The notes under the pieces are model-generated. The model was not told the DNA's origin. It worked only from the letters and a program-made list of their open reading frames with translations, and did no database searches. A program made the translations under genes and the position numbers. This document shows positions 1-11,917 of a stretch of DNA of 64,000 nucleotides, one piece after another. Positions within the stretch are counted from its first letter, which is position 1, and the number at the start of each line of letters is the position of its first letter. Location of the stretch: contig JACZZP010000016.1 of assembly GCA_015183035.1 (NCBI GenBank), forward strand, positions 806,001 through 870,000, read 5' to 3'. The stretch comes from Meloidogyne chitwoodi. Its lineage: Eukaryota > Nematoda > Chromadorea > Rhabditida > Meloidogynidae.

Positions 1-166
1 TTATTTATCTCACTGTTGATATGATAAACGTAATTAACCTTATTACTAAATTCATAGATCAAACATAACGTACTGGTTGTAATGATATTTTGACCTTGTT
101 TAACATTTAAAATGCTAGCCTTGAATGTTTCTGTGAGTTTTGAAAACTAAATTTTAAGAATTAATT

Positions 167-3100
167 TTAAATTAAATTTTTTGTATTTATTAAATTTTTA
201 CATACTTTTTCGCAATCTACATCTTCAATTTTAAATTCGGATTTATTATTAAATTTTTCAAAGTAGTTGTGACTTAAAAATAATGGGATAAGAAAACGTA
301 GTTCAATATTTTTAGATTCTTCAGATCCGATTTTCTCTTTAATAAATTTTTTTAAAAGATAAAGATGTGATTCTGGTAACAGCTTTTCTGAAACAACAAT
401 AAACATAAAAACTTTTTTTTAATAAATAAAGTAGTTAACTTAAATAAACGCTCACATACTGGATGACTTAAACTAGACCGTTACTAACTTAAGAAATAAA
501 TTAATTCTGTCGTATATTTTTTATTTAAATTTGATTTAAAATAAATATTCTGAAATACAAAAATATTCTGAAGTTTAAAAAAAATAAAAATACAAATCAG
601 AATTAACTCAAACAATTCAACATTATTAAATAAATATTAATATTTTAATTCTGAAACTATTAAATAAAAGTACACCTAGTTGTAGCAATTCTGGAAACTT
701 TTCTTCAAGTTTAAGAAAATTATCGTTTTCCACTAATTTAAGCAAACGTTTTTTAATATTAATTTCATTATCTTTTGTTCTAATTTCAGTTATAATTGTA
801 GATTTTGATAATATTTGATCACTAATATAGTAAAACAAAATGTCATTTTTTACCTAAAATAAAATTTTTATAATTTAAATATTATTTTAAAAAGACAAAT
901 TACAGATGGATAATTAACAGTATAATAATTACATATAAATATAAAATCAAATCTTTGCATATATAAAACCCTAACCCGATTAGAACATTTGTTTTTGCCT
1001 TAAAATATATTATTAATCTAACTCATAATATGTAAATTCAAAAAAAAATAAAAGATAAACTATTCTTAAGAGTAATAGTTTAAGCCATGAGAGCGATAAC
1101 CTACTCTGAGCTCTCTGTACTTTTTCATTTTAACTCTTTTCTTTATTTTTTATAAATTTTATTTTAAATTTTTTATTTTAATTTTTAGAAAAATAAATAT
1201 TAATTAAAAAAGACCTTTCTCTATTTTTAAAATAATTATTCATTTAAAAAGAATTTATTTAGGCTTTTAAGTTTCTAAAATTTATTGATTTTGCGTATAA
1301 ATTGTAGTCAAAGGAAAATTTAAAAAACTTACAGAATTTAAACGAGACATTATATCTTTTGCTGGATTTAAATTCATTTCTTTAGATTTAGCTCTGTCAA
1401 TATCCCAAAATTCATATTCTAATTCATCATTACCATGTTTCATCTCAACTTTTGGCATTTTTTTCTTAAAATTTTTAATTTATTATAATTATAATCTAAA
1501 CTTTTAAGATTTTGAATTCAAAATTCTTTTAATTTTTAATGCCCTTAAAATTTTGCTTTAAGCAAAGGAATCAATCGACCCTTCTGCCGGTCTTTTTAAA
1601 ACTTTACCAATTCCTCAAGAATAATTGTCTTTCGAATTTCTTCATTAAACTCCTCGTTATAAAATAATTCTTTATAAAAGAAGTTTAGAAGATTATTTAT
1701 TCTATTTTCATCATTCAAAGCAATTTTTAGGTAATCATCTCGCAATTTATCTTGATTTTTCTGATCATTTTGACTTAATGCCTTAAATAAATTAATTAAT
1801 ATAATTAATGAAAATGGAGTTATTATCAGTGGTTGGAAATTTCAATTTTGCTCGTACTCGTACTTCGTACCAGCCAATTTTTTTCCCTCGTACTCGTACT
1901 CGTACCTCGTACAGCCATATTTTTTTCCTCGTACTCGTACCTCGTACCAGTCTTATTTTTACCCTCGTACTCGTACTCGTACCTCGTACTTTCCTTATAT
2001 TTTTTTCTTGCGTTTTGGGTAAATTTTCATAAATTTAGTTTTTTTATAGCGCCGCAGGCGAAAATTTTGAAAAATTATTGCACTTTAGTTGCCAAAAATT
2101 CATCATTTTCAGCGCCGCAGGCAAAAATTTTTAAACATCTGTTGCCAAAAATTGCACTTTTTTAGTGCTGTAGACGAAAATTTCTGACTTATAATTTTGC
2201 TTCTAAAATTTTTAAAAAAGAAATTACCCTAGCAGCAATTAATAAACAAAATTCCTTTCCCTTATTAAAGGATTCGAACCAGGGTTGCCGCGAGTTACCC
2301 GATACTTGAGCTCAACCCGCGGCAACCCTGATTCGAACCTCAACCAATTTACTAAAACAGACTAACTCACTAACCACTCAACCATAGTGCATGCATTGAA
2401 AAAGCAAGTAAATTATATATAAACGTTCACTTTTCTTATCTTCTCGCTTGCGAAAATAAATTGGGGAAGGGGAATGGAGTGAAAATTTTATTTCCGCATG
2501 GAAAAGAAAGAAAGAAATTTGGCGCAAATTTAAACCTTAAGTACGTGAGTACGAGCTCGTACTTATGCCTCGTACCTCGTATTTTAGTCATTTTTTTCCC
2601 TCGTACTCGTACCTCGTACCAGCATTATTTTTTTGCTCGTACTTCGTACCAAAGTACGAGTACGAATTTTGGTACGAGCTTCCAACCACTGGTTATTATG
2701 TTTAAAAAATTAAAAGCCCAGTAGCTTTATTTTTGTTTATCATCACAGGGTGTTGGACTATTGGAATTTTTTGTAGAATTTTTGATAAACTTTTTTTGAA
2801 ATTTATTAAAAAATGGAGGGAAAATGCACAATCTCACCAGATAAATCATTCAAATTCTCTGAGTTTCGAGTATGGAATAGCTAAAACTAATTTCATAAAT
2901 AATTAACGAAATAAACCCTTTGGCGAGGGCATCAAAATTTCAAGTATTGCAGTTGTATTTATAAATTTAAATATTTACCTTAAATACATTAATTATTAAC
3001 ATTTGCATATACCACAAAATAGCATCAGTAAACACTTGTTTATCTTCCAATTTATTATTAAGAAGAAAGTTTTTAAAATTATCTTCGAATAAAATATTAT

Positions 3101-6100
3101 CTTAATAAACTAAATTAATTTTAATTTTAATAATGTTTTACCTAAAGAATTTATTAGTTCATTATTTTTATTAAAATGTTGGATTGAATTAAATTTTAAA
3201 TTGGATGGTTGAATTTCCTAAATAAATTAATTTAATAAGGCTGTTGTCCAGTTTTTGATTCCGATCGAATTTACGAGTCCATTTTTAATTTAAATAGGTA
3301 TGTATCAAATAAATGGGCTGCCAAAACAATTTTTAAACAACCCAAGTTTTAATTAAATAATATTATTATTTTATTTTTTTAATTTTGGAAAAGACATAAT
3401 GGGTATGTCAGCTGATTATTAACCCTTTTTATACTGTAAATTTATTTTGGACTCATATATGTCGATTAGACAAAAAAGACATTAACCCAAAAATAAATAA
3501 ATAGTCTTACCTCTTTTTGTTGAAAAATTTCTATTACTGTTTTACGGCCTATTATTTTAAATAGATTTAGTTTACCCTTTCTATGCAAATCTTAAAAATA
3601 AATTAATTAAATAAATAAATAATTTAAATAAATATAAAATAGGCTAATAATACCTATAATCTTTTTCTTAAATTCTTCATTTTGTTCAAAAAATCGTTTA
3701 ATATAAATTTTGTGTTGTTCTTTTAACCAATGTTTTTGAACATTTTCAGCAAGTAATGAATTTAAATCAAATTTTTTTCCTTCTTCTAATTTTTTTCTAT
3801 ATTCGGCATTTCTTTCTTTAATAAGTTCTTTCTCCAGATTGATTTCCTCTATTTAAAAATTAATTTATAATTTTTTGTTAAAATTCGAATTTTAAAAAAA
3901 TTTTATTTAGTTAAATTTTGATATTTAAATTTTCCCTAATAAGTTAAAAAGTTTTTTTGGTACTTGTATGCTTATAGCGGACCCCTTCCTTTTCACTGCT
4001 GCGCCTTTTTTCACTGCGCCGAAAAAATACTCTAGACTGCCTTTGATTGATATTGCCCCAAGAAAACTTTGATGTGTAAAGGCATGTTAGCGTTACTTTG
4101 TATTTGTGCCATAATTTGTAAAAAGATAAAAAATTATTAAAATGAACTATGATCAATTAATACGACATATTGATGAACTTGGAATTGGTAATCAAGAATT
4201 AGGCAGCATTAGATTTTTTCAACGACGTAGAATTTTGCATCAAGAGCGTAATTGTGAGAAATGTGGGACAGGAATGCGAATGTCATCTAACCGAGGATCT
4301 TACATATGGTGTTGTAAGAACAAACGTTGCAAATCAAAAAAAGGAATTAGAACGCAAACATGGTTTAATAGTGGTGATCAGGGAAGCAAATTATGGCACA
4401 AATACAAAGTAACGCTAACATGCCTTTACACATCAAAGTTTTCTTGGGGCAATATCAATCAAAGGCAGTCTAGAGTATTTTTTCGGCGCAGTGAAAAAAG
4501 GCGCAGCAGTGAAAAGGAAGGGGTCCGCTATAAGCATACAAGTACCGTTTTTTTAATCATCCCAGATCTTAAGTTTACAAAAATAGTTATGACAATTATT
4601 TTTTATTTTTTTCCTATATCCTTTGTCTGAGTCTTCTGTCTTAGGTCTTCTGTGACACCAGGTTGAGTAAAAATTTCAATTTTCGAAAAATTTTTTTTTG
4701 AATATTTGCGATTTCGCGGTAATATTCATTTAAAAAACTCGAAAATATTCGATTTTGAAAATCGAAATTTCAACTTTCCCCTGGTGCCGACCCGTGATCG
4801 GAAAGTTCCAAAATTTCCACTGGAACCGGTTCCAGTTCCGAAACTGGTTTTTTAATTTTCATAGTTCCAGTTCCAGTTCCGGAACTATTCGGAACTATTG
4901 TGGGGTGAGGAACCGGTTCCGGAACCAGTTCCAGTTCCAAAAATTTGGTAGTTCCACAGTTCCAGTTCCAAACCGGTTCCAGGAATCAACCAGTTCCGCA
5001 GTTCCAGTTCCGGAACTAGAACTGGAACCGACCAGTTCCGGAACTGGAACTTTCCGATCACTGGTGCCGACCCGTTTTATTCCTAACCATCTTTGGGTTC
5101 ATTTTCTTTCTTCTCGTTAGACAATTTTCTAATTAAATACAAAATATTTTTGTATTTATTCATTTCTTTTACAGAAATTTCTTTTTGTTCATTAATACTT
5201 TCAATAAATATTAATATTAATGATTTATAATATTCCCAATTTTTGTTTAATTGCTTTGAATTATTATTAGTTGATATTTGTTCATTCACTTCACAAATTG
5301 AAACCAAAATATCTAATGACTTTGAAGCATTATCTTTACTCAATAAATCATCCTCATTAAGAAAATTTAAATAATTTGTTAACAAAAGTTGAAGAAGTTC
5401 ATCATTGTTTTTTTCTGAAAAAATTAAAATTAATTAACTTTTTTAACTTAACTTTAAAATTTTTAACACAAAAAGTTATGATTGTAATTAGCTTTAAATG
5501 GGTTCACTTCTATACATCGAAATTCTATTTATGGATAAATCAATTGGGCCAATTTCCATTTCGGTCAAATCTCGCTTAATTAGTTAGTCTTCGCCCAAAT
5601 TTGGTTTTTTTTGGTGGCATTTTATTATTTATTCCCTTTTAACCCTTGGCAGGTTGATCTTCGCAAAAACTTGGGCTCTATTACACAATATACGTCCAAT
5701 CAAAGTTTATACGTCCAATCAACAAATTCGAAAATATAAAAAGTCTTATTTATTATAAAGCCTTTCTCAAGGACTGACAGAGCTTTATTAAAAAATATTA
5801 ATAGTTTAAAAGAACGCACAGGGAATTAAAGCTATCTGGGGAGCCCTTAAGACTAGCATCAGGCACCTTAATGGCACTAATAAAGATATGTTACTTTCAT
5901 CTCTTTCAATATATTTTCAGCGTTTCCATAATAACAAAAAATCTTTCAACATATATTGGAAGAGATGCGAATCCAATTCCTGTTTAATTTGTTAACACAT
6001 TTAAATAATTTAAATTAAATTATATAAAAAGTTGAATGGAGTATAAAATTTAATTGGACGTATAAAATTTGATTGGACGTATAAAAGTCGATTGGACGTA

Positions 6101-8696
6101 TATTGTGTAATAGAGCCAAAACTTGGCTCTATTGGGAGTATTTTATTATTTTTCCGTTTAAGAGATTGGACCAATAGGTTCATCGATGAATAGAGTTCGA
6201 TGTATAAGGTTGATACTGATTTAAATAAACAATTGACCAAAACTAATTTAAAAATTACCACTTTTAAGCATAATTGCAAAAGGCTCATCATTTAATAAAA
6301 TTTTATTATAATAATTCTCTATTTTTAAAAATTTAATTATTTGCCATTTTGCACTTTTTTCATTTAAATATAAATCATGAAATTGTTCATCTCCATTGTA
6401 TATATTAAGCAATTCATTTAAATTTTCATTTAAAAGTTTAGATTTATAATCATAATAATGTTTGTTTATCTCATCTTGACTTCTATTTTTATATGTTACA
6501 TGATTTCCATTTTTATTGCAATAATACGTAATCATAATTTTTATCAAATCATTGACTACTTTGTCTATGTCTATTTCTGAATCTTTATTAAGTGCATCAT
6601 AAAAAAAAACAACACCATTTTCAAAAAAATCTTTAGAACATTTTGATTTTTGTTTTTTTTCTTTTGATTTCTCTAATAGTTTAGCCTGTAAATTTGAATT
6701 GAAAATAATACCTTCTTATCATATTTAAGTTTTATATTTTTAAATAAAAAATGTAGTTGGATTTCATAGCCTAATTTAGGATTAAGCAAAATTAAAATCG
6801 GGATTTAAAAATCGGAATACTTTTAAATATCAGATTTGTGAATACTGTTTTTTGCGAGGTACCACCAATGGAGACCAACAGTTGGGGACCAACTTTTGAG
6901 CAAAAAAATGAAAAAAACCGGCTTAAGCTTAAAAATCTCCTCAGGAATCGGGCCCGGAACTTTGATTTTATCAGACACTAGCACAATTTGATTTTTTCTC
7001 AATTTTTTACTCAAATATCGGTAATGTTGATCCCCAAGTGTCGTATCGCCTTTTTTGGATATTTTTAATAAAATAAAAAAATATATATATTTTTAAACCT
7101 TTTCTTTTTTACTACTATTTCCTATTTTATGGCCACTATTTGAGGATTCTTGCCATGAATCTTTCTTCTTCATATTATTATTTTCTTCCGCTTTAATGAT
7201 TTCTCTCCATCCTATTTCTAATATCTTTGAAATTTTTAATCCAAATATTACTTTTTGTAATTGTTCATCATCGAATGATTTAGTGATAATTTTTTTGTAC
7301 AATTCTTTTTTATATTCAGGTTCAAGTATATCTAAATATTTATATAATAAATTAAAAAAAAAATATTCATAAAGCATTCAAATAAATTAAATAATATTAT
7401 AAAACCGATTAAAGGTTTACTGAATTGAACTTTTCTGAAGAGAACAATTTAGATTATTCCAGGTAAAATTAAAAAGGTACTTTTAGTGTTTATGAGCTAT
7501 TCAAGTCAGGTTTTTATATAAAAATTAATTAATATTTTCCATCTCTTACCTATACGCATGTGCATGGGTTGTTTCATTTCCAAATTTTCAAACAATGTAT
7601 CTCCCAAAAACGCTCGCATATTTGCTTTTAAACGTTTAATCTCTTCGAAATTATTTTCTTCTTGTAATTTATAAAAAAATTTAGCAAACTCATTTGAATC
7701 CGACTTTTTAATTGGATTATTTTGATTAAAAAGCAAATATTCTAGTTCGTCAACATGAATAAGATCAAATTCTTTTTTTTGTTCTGATGAACAAATATCT
7801 TTTTTGATAGATAAGGATTCAGGTGTTGATAAATTTTTAAAAGTAATTTCTTCTTTTTGTTCTGGCTTAAATTAAAGATTCTTTAAACAAAGTTATACCA
7901 TAAGTAAAAATGGAGAAAGACAAGATTTCGTCGAGATTTTTAGGACAAAATACCTTTTTACTTCAATATTTATATTCAAGGAAGATTAATTACCCACTTT
8001 GGGTGATTTTAAATGCAAATTAGTAACTACACAGAAGCAATCAACAACTGTGCCACTAAGCTATGTACCTGGGTCATCTATTTTGTACAAGTCCAGGTGA
8101 GTTTCCTATAAACACGGCACTTATTAATAAGCTAATATTTGACATTATTAGTCATAATATCCAAAAGTTAAGGAAAATCATCTCCTTAGCTTTTTTTCGC
8201 GAATGGTATTATAGTTTCGTTAAATTTTCGTAACTGAAAAATTACAAAATTTCCAAAACCTCAGATTTATTTTAAAAATTTTCATACTTTTGGTTCTCTA
8301 AGACTAAAAAGTTTTTCTTCAGCGAATTTTAAAACAGCTTCTAATTCGATTTTATCTGATTGGATAAAGTTACTTTCTTCAGAACCTTTTTTCTTTTTTC
8401 CTTTTTTAGTTTTTATTATATTTTCGTAATCTTCTAAAATTTTGTTTAACATAAAAGAGCCAATTTCATAATATAATTTTTCTCTCTCTACTATATCTAT
8501 ATTATCTTCAATAAATATTTTTAAATAATATTCGGGAAAGTCCTTTCTATTTATCTCTATAAGTAAAAAAAGTTTAAAAAAATTTTTTTCTTGAAAAAAT
8601 TTTTTTACCATTATTATTTGATGTTGCTATTATCCAAAAGGATTCAAGCAAAAATGCAATTAACAAAAAGTTAATTAAATAAGGTAAAAACCTCAT
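167..8696 (-). CDS. Secreted orphan protein, 945 aa, 14 exons
   Basis: Function not recognised. Exons in coding order: 8696-8609, 8556-8288, 7865-7550, 7331-7099, 6685-6259, 5414-5088, 3848-3654, 3590-3511, 3217-3142, 3100-2979, 1781-1608, 1464-1333, 853-676, 387-167. All 13 junctions are GT..AG and keep phase, giving 945 codons plus TAA, which is strong internal support. The first exon encodes a hydrophobic signal peptide (MRFLPYLINFLLIAFLLESF) followed by a polar Asn run. The rest is Lys/Glu/Asn/Leu/Ile-rich and looks almost wholly alpha-helical, with very few cysteines and no catalytic motif I know. A Lys/Gly/Ser-rich patch lies in exon 2 and another at the end of exon 4. Introns carry a hAT element (1827-2691), a Merlin relic (3959-4546), a second hAT element (4792-5063) and a TIR element (5674-6117), yet the frame is intact, suggesting a selected gene. 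It could be a secreted parasitism protein; that is inference from the signal peptide only. Confidence 0.83.
1827..2691. mobile_element. Non-autonomous hAT element with 8-bp TSD
   Basis: Terminal inverted repeats CAGTGGTTGGAA/TTCCAACCACTG are flanked by exact 8-bp duplications GTTATTAT at 1819-1826 and 2692-2699; the CAGTG start and 8-bp TSD fit hAT. The interior next to both TIRs is filled with degenerate CGTACTCGTACC repeats that can fold back on each other. The middle holds a GC-rich hairpin (about 2281-2329) and a tRNA-like segment. There is no transposase. It lies in an intron of the 945-aa gene, so open frames across it are spurious. Confidence 0.85.
2318..2397 (-). repeat. tRNA-derived (SINE-like) segment
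   Basis: On the minus strand an A-box-like TGGTTGAGTGGTTAG is followed about 45 nt later by a B-box-like GGTTCGAATC. The same arrangement recurs at 42178-42240. The anticodon arm does not fold well, so this is a tRNA-derived repeat and not a functional tRNA. Confidence 0.45.
3959..4546 (+). mobile_element. Merlin-type transposon relic with long TIRs
   Basis: Near-perfect inverted repeats of about 160 bp (3959-4122 and 4386-4546), starting GGTACTTGTATGC, are flanked by an 8-bp target duplication GTTTTTTT (3951-3958, 4547-4554). Between them, from ATG 4142, an ORF encodes the N-terminal zinc-ribbon of an ISXO2-like/Merlin transposase: CEKCG, then after 15-20 residues CCKNKRC, then a Trp-Phe pair. 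The DDE catalytic part is absent and the frame runs into the right TIR (stop at 4630, outside the element). Family and TSD length agree with Merlin. The element sits in an intron of the 945-aa gene. Confidence 0.75.
4792..5063. mobile_element. Short hAT-type MITE rich in GTTCCAGTTCC repeats
   Basis: Ends are C(C/A)GTGATCGGAAAGTTCC in inverted orientation, flanked by the 8-bp duplication GTGCCGAC (4784-4791, 5064-5071). The interior is made of GTTCCAGTTCCGGAAC permutations, which are self-complementary. It was inserted inside an older inverted-repeat unit (arms near 4650 and 4775, ACACCAGG/CCTGGTG). Its right end lies only about 24 bp from the coding exon ending at 5088 of the minus-strand gene. 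Confidence 0.7.
5674..6117. mobile_element. TIR element, 444 bp, 8-bp TSD
   Basis: Inverted ends GGCTCTATTACACAATATAC extend through repeated TATACGTCCAATC motifs on both sides and are flanked by exact AAAACTTG duplications (5666-5673, 6118-6125). No coding capacity. The GGCTC start with an 8-bp TSD is compatible with Merlin or hAT; I cannot decide. It lies in an intron of the 945-aa gene. Confidence 0.75.
6840..7040. repeat. Dispersed repeat fragment
   Basis: This contains AATCGGGCCCGGAACTTT followed by a conserved TTATCAGA stretch, seen again near 59648-59690 in an unrelated gene's intron. It is a degraded interspersed repeat of unknown class. Confidence 0.5.
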
Positions 8697-9525
8697 TTTT
8701 CTTTTTTATATAAATTAATTTAATTTATATAATTTTTTTAATATTTAATAAAATATTAATATTCTTTTTTTATGTTTAATCAAATGTATAGAATGGTAGA
8801 AAAGCTAGGCAATATACATAAATGCCAAAGAATCCTCCTCTCATAATTTATGTGAGGGATAATTTCGAAAGTCTTAGGAGAAGTGGTGGCTAAAATAAAT
8901 TTCCTCTGAGTGTATAACAAAAATTTTTATATTAAATTTTATTTTTTATTTTCTATAACCTCCTTAAATTTGTTAAGGTAAATTTTAAAAGAAGGGATTA
9001 AGTAAAGGGCATTTTTTATTTAATTTTTTCACGTGAAAAAACGTGTATATTTTGTAATATTGCCCTTTTAATTATATTAAGTTTACCGAATTTAATTAAA
9101 AATGTTTGAGTAATTTTTATTTTAGTGAGGAATGTTTTGAAGCAGAATATTTCTCATAACTTTTTTTTTTTTAATTTCTCACAACAAGAAGAGCAGAAAT
9201 ATAATTCTCGAGGGATAATTTCTAAAAAAATAAATTTTTTTAATTGAAATAAATTATAAATTATTAAAATATATTTAAAAAAATATATTAAATAAAATAT
9301 AGTATTTTAATATAATTAAAAGAGAAAATTTCAAGATTAATTTTAAATTTTTCGTTTTATATTTTGATAAATAAAAGAAAAAATCTTTTGAAACTACTAT
9401 ATTTTTAAGAAAATTAATTTTCAATAATATTTATTCCCTTTTTTATTTTGAAAAAACATTAGATCCAAATTTTATTATTTTTGGTTTATTTAATTAATTT
9501 CCCATTCGTTTTACTTCTGATTGCT
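8697..9525. other. Intergenic, AT-rich
   Basis: Upstream region of the 945-aa gene and downstream region of the Cys-rich peptide gene. I see no further exon, RNA or clear repeat, only homopolymer-rich AT sequence. Confidence 0.6.
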
Positions 9526-9950
9526 TCAGGCGCATACTTGCCCTTGTTTAGTATGTTTAAGATTTTTTGAGCAACAATGTTTAGCCGATGCTGATCCCTC
9601 TTAAATTAAAAAAATATAAAATTTATTAAATATTTTTATAATTTATTTATTTCAAAAAATTAATAATTTAATATATCTTTTAATATATTTAATTAAATAA
9701 AATATTAATATACTTACGCCCATTTCTTAAGCAACATCTTTGATATATGCAAGGAAGACCAACTTGACAGCATTGTAGTTTAGGTCCACAACAATTTTGA
9801 GCTTCAGCATCGCAAACTATAATATTTATTATTTTAAATAAATTAATTTTAAAAACCATCTCCGATACTTGATTTACAGCTGTCTTCTTTTGTTTCATTA
9901 TTCAAAGAGAAAATAATTATAACAATAAAGAAAATAATTATATTAGCCAT
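9526..9950 (-). CDS. Small secreted cysteine-rich peptide, 88 aa
   Basis: Three exons, 9950-9857, 9816-9718 and 9599-9526 (TGA), with phase-1 GT..AG junctions throughout, give 88 residues. Residues 1-16 are a strongly hydrophobic signal sequence (MANIIIFFIVIIIFSL). The mature part has 12 cysteines including four adjacent Cys-Cys pairs (CC in exons 2 and 3), enough for six disulfides, with Gly/Pro/Gln between them. The pattern is typical of small disulfide-stabilised nematode secretory peptides, but I do not recognise a named family and assign no activity. The next gene upstream is divergent and nearly 2 kb away. Confidence 0.72.
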
Positions 9951-11917
9951 TTATTTATTTTTAATTAAATTTTAATTTTCTAATGTTTTTATTAAATTAT
10001 TTATATTAAATTATTTATATTAAATTATTTATATTAAATTATTTAAATTAAATTATATTAATTATAAACAAAATTAAGGGGTAATAATAATTCTGAAAAA
10101 GGATTGTTGAACCTCAACTTAAAATTTTAATAATTAATATAAATAATAAAAATATCAAGGAATTTAACGAAATTTGCACTAAATTATTAATATTGTGAAT
10201 ATCAATATTTTATAATTTTTTTAAATTCATTATAAAATTAAATTTTATAAAATACTTAAATGTTTAGTTTTATAAATAATTTTAATATATTTTGAATATA
10301 TTTTTATTCAAATTATTTTAAATAAATAAATAAAATTGTGTAGTAGATATATTCTTCTTGAGATTAAAATAATTTATATATATAGGTATATAATTTGTTG
10401 GTAGAGGTCCATTCTCTCCAATTAAGTTAAAGGTTCGATGATTACAAACAAATAATTATAATGAATTTTAATTATTATATTTTTTTTTAATTTATAATAA
10501 AATATTATTTATTTAGTTGATTTTAGAGTAATTTTACATTAAAAAATATTTATTTGCAATAATAATTTTAGAATATTTTGCAAAATAATATTATTTTATA
10601 AATATAATTTTATTAAATTAAATATAAAACAATATTTAAAATAATTTTTGATTTTTATTGGCATAGCTTTTTTTTATAAATTTAGCCTACAATTAGCATG
10701 TGTTTTTGATTTTCTCTTTAGAAAAAAATTAAAAAAAATTTTTATTTGCTTTAAATTAATATTTTTAAATATATTAAATTAAAATTTTGTTTAATTAAAA
10801 TAATTATAATTTTTAAATTTTAAATTAAATTAAATTATAAATATATTAAAAAGAGATTTTATTTATTTTTTACTGGTAAATTCGTATTTAATTTTTAAAA
10901 TTTAATTTTATTATTTTTTAATTAAATAAATGAGGTAAAAAAATTAAATAAAAAAAATTTTTCAGCTCAAATCAATTCTCTTTCGTGTGGATCAGAATTT
11001 ATTTAGTAAGTTTTATTTGAAACAAATAAAGCAAATATTTTGGCAATAAATAAATTAATTTTTTTTCTTAATTGCTAAAAAAAATTTTAATGAATGTCTA
11101 AGGGTAAAATTTTACATTTACGTTTATTTTATAATATTTTTTTTTAATTTTTACTAATAGATGATAAATGAAAATTGTTTTGTGAAGAATAAAAGTTTAT
11201 TAATTAATTTTGCTATTTTTGTATATTTTTATCATATGATTAAAACAAACATTTTTTTAATTTAATTGTCACATATTAATTTATTATTTCCTCTCAGAAT
11301 TTATAAATTAAATTTCCTATTCTTTCACACTTTTTTTTTTTTAAATCTAAAAAATATCTTTAATTAAAATAAATGTTATTTTTATTTAATTATATGTAGG
11401 TTATTTTTTAGTATGTATTTAATTTATATTTATTATTTGACCTTTATCGTTGCTAAGTAACTTAAATTATAGTTCATCCTTTTATTTTTATATTTTTAAC
11501 TTTTTCCTACAAATTTTTTAAATTATTATTATTTTTTTAATTTAATAAAAAATTCAATTATTTTTTCTTTTATTTCTTTTTATGAAAATTTAATTTTTTT
11601 TAACATTAAAAAATGTTATAATCATTCCTCTCCGTAACTTAACAATTTTAAAATAAAATATTATGATTCATCCTTTTTGTTATTATTTGTTGCTTACCAA
11701 AAATTCTTAAAATTATTTATTTTTTGTTAATATTGTTTTTAAATTAATAATTTAATAAATAAAAAATATTGTCCCAAAAATTATACACAAATTTTAAAAA
11801 TAAATAAAATGGTATTTGTTAAGATTGGAGGGTATGGGACATTTATTCGCAAACGTTTAAAGTGCCATAAAAATAATTTCAATTTTACATTTTATTTTAA
11901 AATTTTTTTAGGAAAAA
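9951..11917. other. Intergenic region between divergent secreted genes
   Basis: Nearly pure A/T with long homopolymers. There are short direct repeats of an AAATTATTTATATT motif near 10000-10050. No exon or RNA gene is supportable. Confidence 0.6.

Noticed and set aside
4755..5120. Open frame rich in Ser/Phe/Gly/Arg
   Set aside because: It is a translation of GTTCCAGTTCC repeats of a MITE and runs antisense into a real minus-strand exon.
5376..5579. Short plus-strand frame overlapping a minus-strand exon end
   Set aside because: It is antisense to the acceptor region of exon 6 of the 945-aa gene.
8030..8090. A tRNA gene on the minus strand (A-box-like TAGCTTAGTGGCA)
   Set aside because: There is no B-box and no cloverleaf.
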